64,000 nt of DNA from Smittia aterrima (taxonomy: Eukaryota; Arthropoda; Insecta; Diptera; Chironomidae), in assembly GCA_033063855.1 (NCBI GenBank), contig CP093829.1, positions 19,127,537 through 19,191,536 on the forward strand, given 5' to 3'. Position 1 is the stretch's first letter. Each line of letters begins with the position of its first letter. A program made the position numbers and the translations under genes. The notes below the pieces were generated by a model that did no database searches, had not been told where the DNA came from, and saw nothing but the letters and a program-made list of their open reading frames with translations. Shown in pieces: positions 36,398-47,397 of this stretch.

Positions 36398-36650
36398 AAT
36401 CGATGGTCTATTTGACCATCAATCGATTGAAAACAAGGCTTTTAAGTATTTCAACAAAAACCTGAAAATTGTGAAGAATGAAACGCTTCGTACTGAGGTT
36501 CTAAGGGAACTAATTTTATTTCTATATTCAAAGAGAATGAGAGAATGAAATTGTAAGAGTAATTTTTGTAATATATGACGACGCAAAGTGCATCGAAAGC
36601 ATAAATGAATTTAAATGGTGAAATATAAGCGCTCTCAGCGCAAACACTTG
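36398..36650. repeat. Junction repeat with hairpin, between units 1 and 2
   Basis: Begins with an imperfect palindrome, aatcgatggtc-tattt-gaccatcaatcgatt (36398..36428), followed by about 220 bp that recur at every unit junction (40046, 43802, 47310/48264 split, 50768) and end in gcgctctcagcgcaaa. It is of unknown origin and may be a relic mobile element or part of the original duplication unit. Confidence 0.7.
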
Positions 36651-37051
36651 ATTTGTCTTTACCCGTTTATATTTATGATGTTCATTATTCACGTTTTCCC
36701 ACTAAACTTGCGACGCCCTCAAAAGGACAATTCCTTCAACCACAGAAGGATAGTTTTCAATTTATTTGTTAATTTATTCATTTTTTGTGAATAACTTTAG
36801 GAAAAGATTGGTTTAAAATAAAATTTATTATCTGTCCAAACCATTTCTAGAAGTCGTTTTCTAATGGTCTCGAGTTGATGTTTGACGATGAAGATGCACG
36901 TTCGTGACATGTCGTTGAGGGCGTTTTAAATACGACATTTCAGGTAGATCATTATTGTTCTTAGCTTAGTTGTTGGCGGTAGTTTAGGATAAAAAAAATC
37001 CGAGACAAATAAACAAAGGAGACCTTCGGCTATTTGCCTTAGTTCCTAGTT

Positions 37052-37069
37052 ATGCTAATTTATGCTAAT
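37052..37069 (+). promoter_or_regulatory. Paired POU-octamer-like motifs, unit 2
   Basis: Two atgctaat motifs 10 bp apart, 283 bp before the F-box gene start, as in unit 1. Confidence 0.35.
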
Positions 37070-37351
37070 TTTTTTCATAATTTATAAAAAAAAACATTAT
37101 TGACATCATTCAACTTTTTCCATACGTAGGACACTACTTCTAACACCGTTCGACTCATTTCGCTCTTAACATTCGATAAGGTAACATCTTAAAGTTTCCA
37201 AAAAATATCTTTTATTTATTTCAATTTTATTTCTTTTTATCTAAATTTTTAGATTAATCTAAGCTCAGCACCGAACGCAACAAGTGAAGTGTCATTAAAA
37301 CAAAATATTTCTACAGTGTTTCGAAAAAAACTCGAAATATCCGAAGTGACA

Positions 37352-38596
37352 ATGAATAACTTGGATCCGTTGGTACATTTTGCACGATTTCTTGGCATTT
37401 CTGAGATGATTCTCAAAAATTTCAACGGCAAAGAGTTGTTAAATCTTTCTGAAGTCTCTCCAACTTGGTTCAGTTGCATCGCCTCGTCGATAGTGCTAAT
37501 GAGAAACATAAAAATTGTCTTCAAAAGACACAGTTTGTTGTTACCGGAAGATTTCGATCTGCTGAAAAATAGCTCGAGACGATATCAGAACATTGAAGTT
37601 CGACGAAGAGCATTAGACTTCGATTCATACCATCCATTCGACTTAGACTACATAACAACATCGGAGCTCAATTTTTTCTATGAAAAGTCTCACAATTTTA
37701 AGAATGTTTTAGTTGATGTTTGTTTTAGAAAAGCAGAAGATTTTTATAAATTTTTCTTATCAATCGAACCATCAGTTGAAAGCATTCAAATCTATAACAA
37801 GTGTCGTAAGAAATGTGTACGTATAAATGGTCTGGAAAAATTGATAGTCCCCGAAGATCTAAAGTTTCCGAAGCTGAAACATTTGATGCTGGTCAATGTT
37901 AACTGTATGTACTTTTACATTGGTTACTCCAAAATATTTTCAAATTCTGCTGCAATCGAGAAAGTTGAATTTAGTGATGATCACTTTTTAATCTTAAGAT
38001 ATTTCACACGGATGCTTGTAAACTGCATTACACTCAAAAGTCTCACGATTTTTACACGTGACATAAATTCTGTGTTTGAAGAACCTTTTTCTTATTGGGA
38101 TCGATTGCCATTCAAACTCAAGGAATTGACGTTACTTTATGACGGAGACGAAGAGATCTGCATCAACTTTCAAACCTTTCTTAAGTCACAAAGCGATCTC
38201 GAAAAGTTGTCGATCAGTTTTGTGAACAAAGAAAAAGACTTTTTCGACGAGATCATGAACTTGCCAAAGCTCAAGATTTTATGTCTTGAAGATTATGCTT
38301 CCTTCTCTGTTGACGATATTCCTAATAAAGTTTCCACTACAATAACTGATCTGACGTTGAATTATAATTTTGACGATGTCAGCTTTAATTTTTTGTTAAA
38401 GTCAATGCCGAATGTGACAAGACTCAGCATCCTCTCAATCGATGTATTAAGAGTTGAAATCTTGATTTCATTGAATAGAAAGTTTGAAGAATTGAAATTT
38501 AATCACTATACAAGAAAGTCTAAATACAAATTTTACACATTAAAAGGAGTCGACCGAAAGGAATTGGAGAATATCTTAACAAGGAAAAGGTCTTAA
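37352..38596 (+). CDS. F-box/LRR-like protein, unit 2 (414 aa)
   Basis: Close paralogue of the unit 1 protein with the same F-box-like N-terminus, here MNNLDPLVHFARFLGISEM. Differences cluster in residues 120-215, for example VDVCFRK, KKCVRINGLEKLIVPED and the segment VEFSDDHFLILRYF. The C-terminus is the short type (KELENILTRKRS). A stop-free frame extends upstream of the ATG but lacks another ATG. Its stop is 96 bp from the position of the facing P450 stop. Confidence 0.75.
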   Translation: MNNLDPLVHFARFLGISEMILKNFNGKELLNLSEVSPTWFSCIASSIVLMRNIKIVFKRHSLLLPEDFDLLKNSSRRYQNIEVRRRALDFDSYHPFDLDYITTSELNFFYEKSHNFKNVLVDVCFRKAEDFYKFFLSIEPSVESIQIYNKCRKKCVRINGLEKLIVPEDLKFPKLKHLMLVNVNCMYFYIGYSKIFSNSAAIEKVEFSDDHFLILRYFTRMLVNCITLKSLTIFTRDINSVFEEPFSYWDRLPFKLKELTLLYDGDEEICINFQTFLKSQSDLEKLSISFVNKEKDFFDEIMNLPKLKILCLEDYASFSVDDIPNKVSTTITDLTLNYNFDDVSFNFLLKSMPNVTRLSILSIDVLRVEILISLNRKFEELKFNHYTRKSKYKFYTLKGVDRKELENILTRKRS

Positions 38597-38691
38597 CAAG
38601 ATCTTCTTGAGAATTGTATCAATATGATTAATTTACTTAAAATAAATTCAATAATAAAACAATTCGATAAATTTTATGCTCTCATTATTAT

Positions 38692-40030
38692 TTATTTTCT
38701 CATTGATAGTTTCACATAAACTCTTTCATTGAATCCAGTTGAGCCTTTCGAGAATGTGAGCTTGGAAGGAGTTCTTCTTGTTTTTCAATTCTAAACTTTG
38801 AAATAACTGAGAAAAGCAGAAGTTTTGCTTCTAGCAAAGCATAACGATTTCCAATGCATTTTCTTCTTCCTAACCCAAAAGGCAAGTAGCTTCCACTTTG
38901 AATATTACTTTTGTTTTGTTGACTGAATCGATAAGGATCAAATTTATCTGGATTTGGGAAAAACTTTGGATCCATTTGAATCGCGCCGATTGGCACACTT
39001 ATGTCAACTCCTTGCAATATTTTATAAGTTCTTCCTGTTGTTTCGTCCTTCAGAGTGCAATCTTTCGAGCATTTGCGAGCAGTTATTCGGAAGGAAGGCC
39101 ATTTTCTCAAAGCTTCATCCACAACCATTTCCAAAAATTTCATTTGGTTCAGTCGATCATATGAAATCGTTTTTCCTTCAATTTCATTTAAAATTTCATC
39201 AACTTCGTCGATTAAAGTTTGTTGAACTTCTTGATTATGTGCAAGTTCAAAGCAAGCAATCAGCAATCATTAAAGTTGCTGTCGTTTCGAAGCCGGCAAA
39301 AAAGAAAACGAAAGCTTGAGCTATCAAATCTTGATCTGTCCATGAAGAAATTTTCTTGATTTTGGTTTCAGTTGAGCTGTGTTTTGTTTCGAGCTTCGGT
39401 TGGCCTTCTTTGGCTTGAACGAGATGTTGAATGACATCAGGTCTGTGAAAGTTTCCTTCTTGTCTTCGTTTGAATTCGTTGAGTACATTTACTTCAAAGA
39501 AATCATGAACGCTTTTCCGAAATATTTGCTTAACGAGAAGTTTGTAGATCATTGGAAAAAATTTACGGAATAATCCTTTTACCGGTTGAGTGAAGTCGAC
39601 TTCCATGTCATGTGCAATTTTGTATATCTCGCTTTCGTTATTTCGAACGCTATCGCCTTTAAAACCAAGAGCAGTGGTTGAGATTCCATCAGCTGTTGCT
39701 CTAGCATAAAAGTCATGAGTTTCAATTTCAATCGCTCCGCTGTTAGCTTTTGCACTTTCTTCATGAAATTTAATGAAGTCATTAGAACGATCTGTTAGCA
39801 ATCCGAACATATATTTCATTTTTAAACTTGTGTAGATTGGCGAGAGCATCGTTCTCATGTTTCTCCAACTTTGATCACGAAGCAAAATTAGAGATCGATC
39901 CAAAAGTTTGTCACCTTTAAGAATTGGTTCACTATTAACGAAGCAATCGAAGTGTTTTATCATAATTTCTTTGATAAGAGCTGGATCCTTGATTCCAATT
40001 CCGTAGTATCCGAAAAGCCCATAAAATCCA
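38692..40030 (-). pseudogene. CYP9-type P450, unit 2, two frameshifts, no anchor exon
   Basis: Exon 2 is present from GFYGLFG onwards, but exon 1 is absent: sequence upstream of 40030 is junction DNA. At 39252..39268 the normal 13 bp are replaced by their exact reverse complement plus four extra bases, which shifts frame just after the I-helix (AGFETTATLM). A one-base loss in a T-run near 38783 shifts frame again in the last 40 residues. The heme-binding stretch reads FGLGRRKCIG, where the other copies have PRMCIG. Confidence 0.88.
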
Positions 40031-40045
40031 GACCATGAACAGAAT

Positions 40046-40253
40046 CGATGGTCTATTTGACCATCAATCGATTGAAATCAAGGCTTCTAAGTATTTCAAT
40101 AAAAACCTGAAAATTGTGAAGAATGAAACTCTTTGCTTGAGGGTTCTAAGTGAACTGATTTTATTTCTATATTGTAATATATGACGACGCAAAGTGCATC
40201 GAAAGCATAAATGAATTTAAATGGTGAAATATAAGCGCTCTCAGCGAAAACAT
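40046..40253. repeat. Junction repeat with hairpin, between units 2 and 3
   Basis: Same palindrome and body as at 36398, but with an internal deletion of about 40 bp (the tcaaagagaatgagagaatg stretch is missing). The deletion is shared with the junction at 43799. It is followed directly by a 47-bp P450 fragment. Confidence 0.7.
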
Positions 40254-40300
40254 CTTGATTATGTGCAAGTTCAAAACTGATAGCTTGCATTAAAGTTGCT
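40254..40300 (-). pseudogene. P450 exon fragment at the unit 2/3 junction
   Basis: About 47 bp that match the CYP9 copies at TLMQAISFELAHNQ (end of the I-helix), minus strand, carrying a shared base change (ctgatagc instead of ctgattgc). Equivalent fragments lie at 44011 and 51018. They mark a further P450 copy lost during duplication. Confidence 0.7.
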
Positions 40301-40840
40301 TATGTTGGCGGACATCAGAACTTAAAATTCGTAGCAAGGACTTTAACTTCTTATTTCTAAGTAAAACTAAATTGTCTCTTCAACAAATTCTTTTGTCTAA
40401 TTTCTTTCGATTGACTTTTACGACATTAAGCTTATTTGTCTTTACCCGTTTATATTTATGAATCATCATTTACATTTTCCCACTAAACTTGCGACGCCCT
40501 CAAAAGGACAATTCCTTCAACCAAAAGAAGGATAGTTTTCAATTTATTTGTTAATTTATTCATTTTTTGTGAATAATTTTATGGAAAAAATTGGCTTAAA
40601 ATAAAATTTATTATCAGACCAAACCATTTCTAGAAGTCGATTTCTAATGGTCTCGAGTTGATGTTTTGACGATAAAGATGAACGTCGTGACATGTCGATT
40701 TCTAATGGGCGTTTTTAAATAAGACATTTCAGGTAGATCATTATTGTTCTTAGCTTAGTTGTTGGCGGTAGTTTGGCAATAAAAATTTTCGAGACAAATA
40801 AACAAAGATGACCTTCGGCTATTTGCCTTAGCTCCTAGTT

Positions 40841-40867
40841 ATGCTAATAAAATGAATAAATTAGCAT
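40841..40867 (+). promoter_or_regulatory. Octamer motifs in inverted arrangement, unit 3
   Basis: One octamer, atgctaat (40841..40848), is direct. The second appears as its reverse complement, attagcat (40860..40867), because the intervening stretch is inverted relative to the other four units. This changes both spacing and orientation of the pair. Confidence 0.35.
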
Positions 40868-41128
40868 AAATTTTGAATCATAATTGACATCATTCAACTT
40901 TTTCCATACGTAGGACATTACTTCTAACACCGTTCGACTCATTTCGCTCTTAACATTCGATAAGGTAACATCTTGAAGTTTCCAAAAAAATATTTTTTAA
41001 TTTATTTCAATTTTATTTCTGTTTAGATAAATCTTAAGCTCAGCACCGAACGCAATAAGTGAAGTGTCATTAAAACAAAATATTTCTACAGTGTTTTCGA
41101 AAAAAAACTTGAATTATCGGAAGTGACA

Positions 41129-42394
41129 ATGAATAACTTGGATCCGTTGGTACATTTTTCACGATTTCTTGGCATTTCTGAGATGATTCTCAAAGATTTC
41201 AACGGCAACGAGTTGTTAAATCTTTCTGAAGTCTCTCCAACTTGGTTCAGTTGCATCGCCTCGTCGATAGTGCTAATGAGAAACATAAAAATTGTCTTCA
41301 AAAGACACAGTTTGTTGTTACCGGAAGATTTCGATCTGCTGAAAAATAGCTCGAGACGATATCAGAACATTGAAACTCGACGAACAGCATTAGACTTCGA
41401 TTCATACCATCCATTCGACTTAGACTACATAACAACATCGGAGCTTAATTTTTTCTATGAAAAGTCTCACAATTTTAAGAATGTTTCAGTTGATGTTTTA
41501 TTTAGAAAAGCAGAAGATTTTTATAAATTTTTCTTATCAATCGAATCATCAGTTGAATACATTCATATCTATAATAGATGTCGTAAGAAATCGGTACATT
41601 TAGATGGTCTGGAAAGATTTATAGTTCCCGAAGATCTAAAGTTTCCTAAGCTGAAATATTTGGTCCTGACCAATGCTAACTGTATGTACTTTTACAGTGG
41701 TTACTCCAAAATATTTTTAAATTCTGCTGCAATCGAAAAAGTTGTAATTGTTGATAATCACCCTTTTAACTTAAGATATTTCACACGGATGCTTGTAAAC
41801 TGCATTAAACTCAAAAGTCTCGCGATTTTTACACGTTGCATAAATTTTGTGTTTGAAGAACCCTTCTCATATTGGGATCGATTGCCATTCAAACTCAAGG
41901 AATTGACGATACTTTATGACGGAGACGAAGAGATCTGCATCAACTTTCAAACCTTTCTTAAGTCACAAAGCGATCTCGAAAAGTTGTCGATCAATTTTGT
42001 GAACAAAGAAAAAGACTTTTTCGACGAGATCATGAACTTGCCAAAGCTCAAGATTTTATGTCTTGAAAATTGTGGTTCCTTCTCTGTTGACGATATTCCT
42101 AATAAAGTTTCCACTACAATCACTGATCTGACATTCAATTATAGTGTTGACGATGTCAGCTTTAATTTTTTGTTAAAGTCAATGCCGAATGTGACAAGAC
42201 TCAGCATCCTCTCAATCGATGTATTAAGAGTTGAAATCTTGATTTCATTGAATAGAAAGTTTGAAGAATTGAAATTTATTAATTTTACAAGAAAGTTTAA
42301 ATTTAAATATTTTACATTAAAAGGAGTCGACCGAAAGAAATTGGAGAAAATGTTAACAAAGAAAAGGTTTTCTAGAAGAGCAATATTTCCTTGA
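41129..42394 (+). CDS. F-box/LRR-like protein, unit 3 (421 aa)
   Basis: Paralogue with the same layout as unit 1. Distinctive residues: FNGNELLN in the F-box-like part, RRTALDF, SSVEYIHIYNR, KYLVLTNANCMYFY, KVVIVDNHPF and SLAIFTRCINFVF. The C-terminus is the longer type (KKLEKMLTKKRFSRRAIFP), as in unit 1. It is otherwise near-identical in residues 1-100 to the other copies. Confidence 0.75.
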   Translation: MNNLDPLVHFSRFLGISEMILKDFNGNELLNLSEVSPTWFSCIASSIVLMRNIKIVFKRHSLLLPEDFDLLKNSSRRYQNIETRRTALDFDSYHPFDLDYITTSELNFFYEKSHNFKNVSVDVLFRKAEDFYKFFLSIESSVEYIHIYNRCRKKSVHLDGLERFIVPEDLKFPKLKYLVLTNANCMYFYSGYSKIFLNSAAIEKVVIVDNHPFNLRYFTRMLVNCIKLKSLAIFTRCINFVFEEPFSYWDRLPFKLKELTILYDGDEEICINFQTFLKSQSDLEKLSINFVNKEKDFFDEIMNLPKLKILCLENCGSFSVDDIPNKVSTTITDLTFNYSVDDVSFNFLLKSMPNVTRLSILSIDVLRVEILISLNRKFEELKFINFTRKFKFKYFTLKGVDRKKLEKMLTKKRFSRRAIFP

Positions 42395-42479
42395 GGGTTG
42401 TATCAATATGATTAGATAATTTACTTAAAATAAATTCAATAATAAAACAATTCGATAAATTTTATGCTCTCAATATTAT

Positions 42480-43790
42480 TTATTTTCTCATTGATAGTTT
42501 CACATAAATTCTTTCATTGAATCCAGTTGAGCCTTTCGAGAATGTGAGCTTGGAAGGAGTTCTTCTTGTTTTTTCAATTCTAAACTTTGAAATAACTGAG
42601 AAAAGCAGAAGTTTTGCTTCTAGCAAAGCATAACGATTTCCAATGCACATTCTTGGTCCTAACCCAAAAGGCAAGTAGCTTCCACTTTGAATGTTGCTTT
42701 TGTTTTGTTGACTGAATCGATAAGGATCAAATTTATCTGGATTTGGGAAAAACTTTGGATCCATTTGAATCGCGCCGATCGGCACACTTATGTCAACTCC
42801 TTGCATTATTTTATAAGTTCTTCCTGTTGCTTCGTCCTTCAGAGTGCAATCTTTCGAGCATTTGCGAGCAGTTATTCGGAAGGAAGGCCATTTTCTCAAA
42901 GCTTCATCCACAACCATTTCCAAAAATTTCATTTTGTTCAGTCGTTCATATGAAATCGTTTTTCTTTCAACTTCATTTAAAGTTTCATCAACTTCGTCGA
43001 TTAAAATTTGTTGAACTTCTTGATTATGTGCAAGTTCAAAGCTGATTGCTTGCATTAAAGTTGCTGTCGTTTCGAAGCCGGCAAAAAAGAAAACGAAAGC
43101 TTGAGCAATCAAATCTTGATCTGTCCATGAAGATATTTTCTTGATCTTGGTTTCAGTTAAACTGTGTTCTGTTTCGAGCTTCGGTTGGCCTTCTTTGGCT
43201 TGAACGAGATGTTGAATGACATCAGGTCTGTGAAAGTTTCCTTTTTGTCTTCGTTTGAACTCGTTGAGTACATTTACTTCAAAGAAATCATGAACGCTTT
43301 TCCGAAATATTTGCTTACCGAGAAGCTTGTAGATCATTGGAAAAAATTTACAGAATAATCCTTTTACCGGTTGAGTGAAGTCGACTTCCATGTCATGTGC
43401 AATTTTGTATATCTCGCTTTCGTTATTTCGAACGCTATCGCCTTTAAAACCAAGAGCAGTGGTTGAGATTCCATCAGCTGTTGCTCTAGCATAAAAGTCA
43501 TGAGTTTCAATTTCAATCGCTCCGCTGTTAGCTTTTGCACTTTCTTCATGAAATTTAATGAAATCATTAGAACGATCTGTTAGCAATCCGAACATATATT
43601 TCATTTTTGAACTTGTGTAGATTGGCGAGAGCATCGTTCTCATGTTTCTCCAATTTTGATCACGAAGCAAAATGAGAGATCGACCCAAAAGTTTGTCACC
43701 TTTAAGAATTGGTTCACTATTAACGAAACAATCGAAGTGTTTTATCATAATTTACTTGATTCCAATTCCGTAGGGTCAAAAAATCCAGAC
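42480..43790 (-). pseudogene. CYP9-type P450, unit 3, open exon 2 without anchor exon
   Basis: A 422-codon frame is open from MIKHFDCF to the normal end SMRK and keeps WRNMR, AGFETTAT, EALR, FDPYRF and the heme loop FGLGPRMCIG. The sequence before it is damaged: deletions remove the part corresponding to DPALIKQ, and exon 1 with the membrane anchor is absent, replaced by junction DNA. It could produce only a truncated soluble fragment starting at an internal Met. It is best read as a 5'-truncated pseudogene that has not yet collected stops. Confidence 0.75.
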
Positions 43791-43798
43791 CATGAACA

Positions 43799-44010
43799 GA
43801 ATCGATGGTCTATTTGACCATCAATCGATTGAAAACAAGGCTTTTAAGTATTTCAACAAAAACCTGAAAATTGTGAAGAATGAAACTCTTTGCTTGAGGG
43901 TTCTAAGTGAACTGATTTTATTTCTATATTGTAATATATGACGACGCAAAGTGCATCGAAAGCATAAATGAATTTAAATGGTGAAATATAAGCGCTCTCA
44001 GCGAAAACAT
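43799..44010. repeat. Junction repeat with hairpin, between units 3 and 4
   Basis: Same palindrome and internal deletion as the junction at 40046, which suggests units 2-4 were copied together. Confidence 0.7.
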
Positions 44011-44057
44011 CTTGATTATGTGCAAGTTCAAAACTGATAGCTTGCATTAAAGTTGCT
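44011..44057 (-). pseudogene. P450 exon fragment at the unit 3/4 junction
   Basis: Same I-helix-end fragment as at 40254, with the same diagnostic base change. Confidence 0.7.
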
Positions 44058-44547
44058 TATGTTGGCGGACATCAGAACTAAAAGTTCGTAGCAAGGACTT
44101 TAACTTCTTATTTCGAAGTAAAATTAATGTCTCTTCAACAAAATCTTTTGTCTAATTTCTTTCGATTGACTTTTACGACATTAAGCTTGATTTGTCTTTA
44201 CCCGTTTATATTTATGATGTTCATCATTCACATTTTCCCACTAAACTTGCGACGCCCTCAAAAGAACAATTCCTTCAACCATAGAAGGATAGTTTTCAAT
44301 TTATTTGTTAATTTATTCATTTTTTGTAAATAATTTTAAGGAAAAAATTGGTTTAAAATAAAATTTATTATCAGTTGATGTTTGACGATGAAGATGAACG
44401 TCGTGTCATGTCGTTGAGGGCGTTTTTAAATACATTTCAGGTAGATCATTATTGTTCTTAGCTTAGTTGTTGGCGGTAGTTTGGCACAAAAAATTCCGAG
44501 AGAAATAAACAAAGGAGACCTTCGGCTATTTGCCTTAGCTCCTAGGT

Positions 44548-44565
44548 ATGCTAATTTATGCTAAT
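44548..44565 (+). promoter_or_regulatory. Paired POU-octamer-like motifs, unit 4
   Basis: Two atgctaat motifs 10 bp apart, upstream of the unit 4 F-box gene. Confidence 0.35.
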
Positions 44566-44849
44566 TTTTTTCATAATTTATAAAAAAAAAAAATCATAAT
44601 TGACATTTAACTTTTTCCATATGTAGGACACTACTTCTAACACCGTTCGACTCATTTCGCTCTTAACATTCGAAAAGGTAACATCTTAAAGTTTCCAAAA
44701 AATATTTTTTAAGTTTATTTCAATTTTATTTCTTTTTATCTAAATCTTTAGATTAATCTAAGCTCAGCACCGAATGCAAAAAGTGAAGTGTTATTAAAAC
44801 AAAATATTTCTACAGTGTTTCGAAAAAACTCGAATTATCGGAAGTGACA

Positions 44850-46094
44850 ATGAATAACTTGGATCCGTTGGTACATTTTTCACGATTTCTTGGCATTTCT
44901 GAGATGATTCTCAAAGATTTCAACGGCAAAGAGTTGTTAAATCTTTCCGAAGTCTCTCCAAGTTGGTTCAGTTGCATCGCCTCGTCGATAGTGCTAATGA
45001 GAAACATAAAAATTGTCTTTAAAAGACACAGTTTGTTGTTACCGGAAGATTTCGATCTGCTGAAAAATAGCTCGAGACGATATCAGAACATTGAAGTTCG
45101 ACGAAGAGCATTAGACTTCGATTCATACCATCCATTCGACTTAGACTACATAACAACATCGGAGCTTAATTTTTTCTATGAAAAGTCTCACAATTTTAAG
45201 AATGTTTCAGTTGATGTTTTATTTAGAAAAGCAGAAGATTTTTATAAATTTTTCTTATCAATCGAACCATCAGTTGAAAGAATTCATATCTATAATAGAT
45301 GTCGTAAGAAATCGGTACATTTAGATGGTCTGGAAAGATTTATAGTTCCCGAAGATCTAAAGTTTCCGAAGCTGAAACATTTGATGCTGATCAATGTTAA
45401 CTGTATGTACTTTTACAGTGGTTACTCCAAAATATTTTTAAATTCTGCTGCAATCGAAAAAGTTGAGTTTGGTGATCATCACCCTTTTAACTTAAGATAT
45501 TTCACACGGATGCTTGGAAACTGCAATAAACTCAAAAGTCTCGAGATTGTAACACGTGACATAAATTCTGTGTTTCAAGAACCCTTCTCATATTGGGATC
45601 GATTGCCATTCAAACTCAAGGAATTGACGATATTTTATGACGGAGACGAAGAGATCTGCATCAACTTTCAAACCTTTCTTAAGTCACAAAGCGATCTCGA
45701 AAAGTTGTCGATCAGTTTTGTGAACAAAGAAAAAGACTTATTCGACGAGATCATGAACTTGCCAAAGCTCAAGATTTTATGTCTTAGAGATTATGGTTCC
45801 TTCTCTGTTGACGATATTCCTAATAAAGTTTCCACTACAATCACTGATCTGACATTGAATTATAATGTTGACGATGTCAGCTTTAATTTTTTGTTAAAGT
45901 CAATGCCGAATGTGACAAGACTCAGTATCCCCTCAATCGATGTATTAAGAGTTGAAATCTTGATTTCAATGAATAGAAAGTTTGAAGAATTGAAATTTAG
46001 TCACTATACAAGAAAGTTTAAATTTAAATATTTTACATTAAAAGGAGTCGACCGAAAGGAATTGGAGAAAATCTTAACAAGGAAAATGTCTTAA
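44850..46094 (+). CDS. F-box/LRR-like protein, unit 4 (414 aa)
   Basis: Paralogue with the short C-terminus (KELEKILTRKMS). Distinctive: SEVSPSWFSC in the F-box-like part, SVERIHIYNR, KVEFGDHHPFNLRYF, MLGNCNKLKSLEIVTRD, SVFQEP, KDLFDE and KILCLRDYGSF. The frame is open throughout. Its neighbour on the minus strand is the frameshifted unit 4 P450. Confidence 0.75.
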   Translation: MNNLDPLVHFSRFLGISEMILKDFNGKELLNLSEVSPSWFSCIASSIVLMRNIKIVFKRHSLLLPEDFDLLKNSSRRYQNIEVRRRALDFDSYHPFDLDYITTSELNFFYEKSHNFKNVSVDVLFRKAEDFYKFFLSIEPSVERIHIYNRCRKKSVHLDGLERFIVPEDLKFPKLKHLMLINVNCMYFYSGYSKIFLNSAAIEKVEFGDHHPFNLRYFTRMLGNCNKLKSLEIVTRDINSVFQEPFSYWDRLPFKLKELTIFYDGDEEICINFQTFLKSQSDLEKLSISFVNKEKDLFDEIMNLPKLKILCLRDYGSFSVDDIPNKVSTTITDLTLNYNVDDVSFNFLLKSMPNVTRLSIPSIDVLRVEILISMNRKFEELKFSHYTRKFKFKYFTLKGVDRKELEKILTRKMS

Positions 46095-46195
46095 CAAGAC
46101 CAATGTCTTCTAGAGGATTGTATCAATATGATTAATTTACTTAAAATAAATTCAATAATAAAACAATTCGATAAATTTTATGCTCTCAATATTAT

Positions 46196-47308
46196 TTATT
46201 TTCTCATTGATAGTTTCACATAAATTCTTTCATTGAATCCAGTTGAGCCTTTCGAGAATGTGAGCTTGGAAGGAGTTCTTCTTGTTTTTTCAATTCTAAA
46301 CTTCGAAATAACTGAGAAAAGCAGAAGTTTTGCTTCTAGCAAGCATAACGATTTCCAATGCACATTCCCGGTCCCAACCCAAAAGGCAAGTAGCTTCCAC
46401 TTTGAATATTACTTTTGTTTTGTTGACTGAATCGATAAGGATCAAATTTATCTGGATTTGGGAAAAACTTTGGATCCATTTGAATCGCGCCGATTGGCAC
46501 GCTTATGTCCACTCCTTGCATTATTTTATAAGTTCTTCCTGTTGCTTCGTCCTTCAGAGTGCAATCTTTCGAGCATTTGCGAGCAGTTATTCGAAAGGAA
46601 GGCCATTTTCTTAAAGCTTCATCTACAACCATTTCCAAGAATTTCATTTTGTTCAGTCGTTCATATGAAATCGTTTTTCCTTCAACTTCACTTAAAGTTT
46701 CATCAACTTCGTCGATTAAAATTTGTTGAACTTCTTGATTATGTGCAAGTTCAAAGCTGATTGCTTGCATTAAAGTTGCTGTCGTTTCGAAGCCGGCAAA
46801 AAAGAAAACAAAAGCTTGAGCAATCAAATCCTGATCTGTCCATGAAGATATTTTCTTGATTTTGGTTTCAGTTGAACTGAGTTCTTCAGCATTTTTTGTT
46901 TCGAGCTTCAGTTGGCCATCTTTGGCTTGAACGAGATGTTGAATGACATCAGGTCTGTGAAAGTTTCCTTCTTGTCTTCGTTTGAACTCGTTGAGTACAT
47001 TTACTTCAAAGAAATCATGAACGCTTTTCCGAAATATTTGCTTACCGAGAAGTTTGTAGATCATTGGGAAAAATTTACGGAATAATCCTTTTACCGGTTG
47101 AGTGAAGTCGACTTCCATGTCATGTGCAATTTTGTATATCTCGCTCTCGTTATTTCGAACGCAATCGCCTTTAAAACCAAGAGCAGTGGTTGAGATTCCA
47201 TCAGCTGTTGCTCTAGCATAAAAGTCATGAGTTTCAATTTCAATCGCTCCGCTGTTAAGTTTTGCACTTTCTTCATGAAATTTAATGAAATCATTAGAAC
47301 GATCTGGT
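46196..47308 (-). pseudogene. CYP9-type P450, unit 4, 5' truncated and frameshifted
   Basis: Starts in mid exon 2 (around SNDFIKFHEE), so the whole N-terminal third is missing. A single-base loss in agcaaagc at about 46342 shifts frame just after the heme motif, here FGLGPGMCIG with Gly replacing the conserved Arg before Met-Cys. An in-frame insertion gives LETKNAEELSSTE where others have LETEHSSTE. It cannot make a working enzyme. Confidence 0.9.
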
Positions 47309-47309
47309 T

Positions 47310-47397
47310 AGAACCCTTCGTTCTGAGGTTCTAAGTGAACTGATTTTATTTCTATATTCAAAGAGAATGAGAGAATGAAATTGTAAGAGTAATTTTT
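47310..47397. repeat. Left part of junction repeat, split by the Helentron-like insertion
   Basis: Matches the junction body at 50850-50940 (ttctaagtgaactgatt ... gtaattttt). Its continuation (tgtaatatgacgacg) resumes at 48264 after the insertion. Confidence 0.8.

Larger units (their letters stand above)
36650..40030. repeat. Tandem F-box/CYP9 array, unit 2
   Basis: Second unit. The upstream block is shorter at its 5' edge than in unit 1, starting near tgatttgtctttacccg. P450 similarity ends at 40030, immediately followed by agaccatgaacag and the junction repeat. Confidence 0.85.
40290..43790. repeat. Tandem F-box/CYP9 array, unit 3
   Basis: Third unit. It is distinguished by a rearranged octamer region (about 20-bp inversion at 40847-40870) and by an open P450 exon 2. 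The 5' edge of the P450 is eroded by deletions relative to unit 2. Confidence 0.85.
44060..47308. repeat. Tandem F-box/CYP9 array, unit 4
   Basis: Fourth unit. The upstream region has a deletion of about 50 bp near 44370 relative to the others. The P450 is cut short at 47308, where it runs directly into the body of the junction repeat (the palindrome is missing). Confidence 0.85.
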
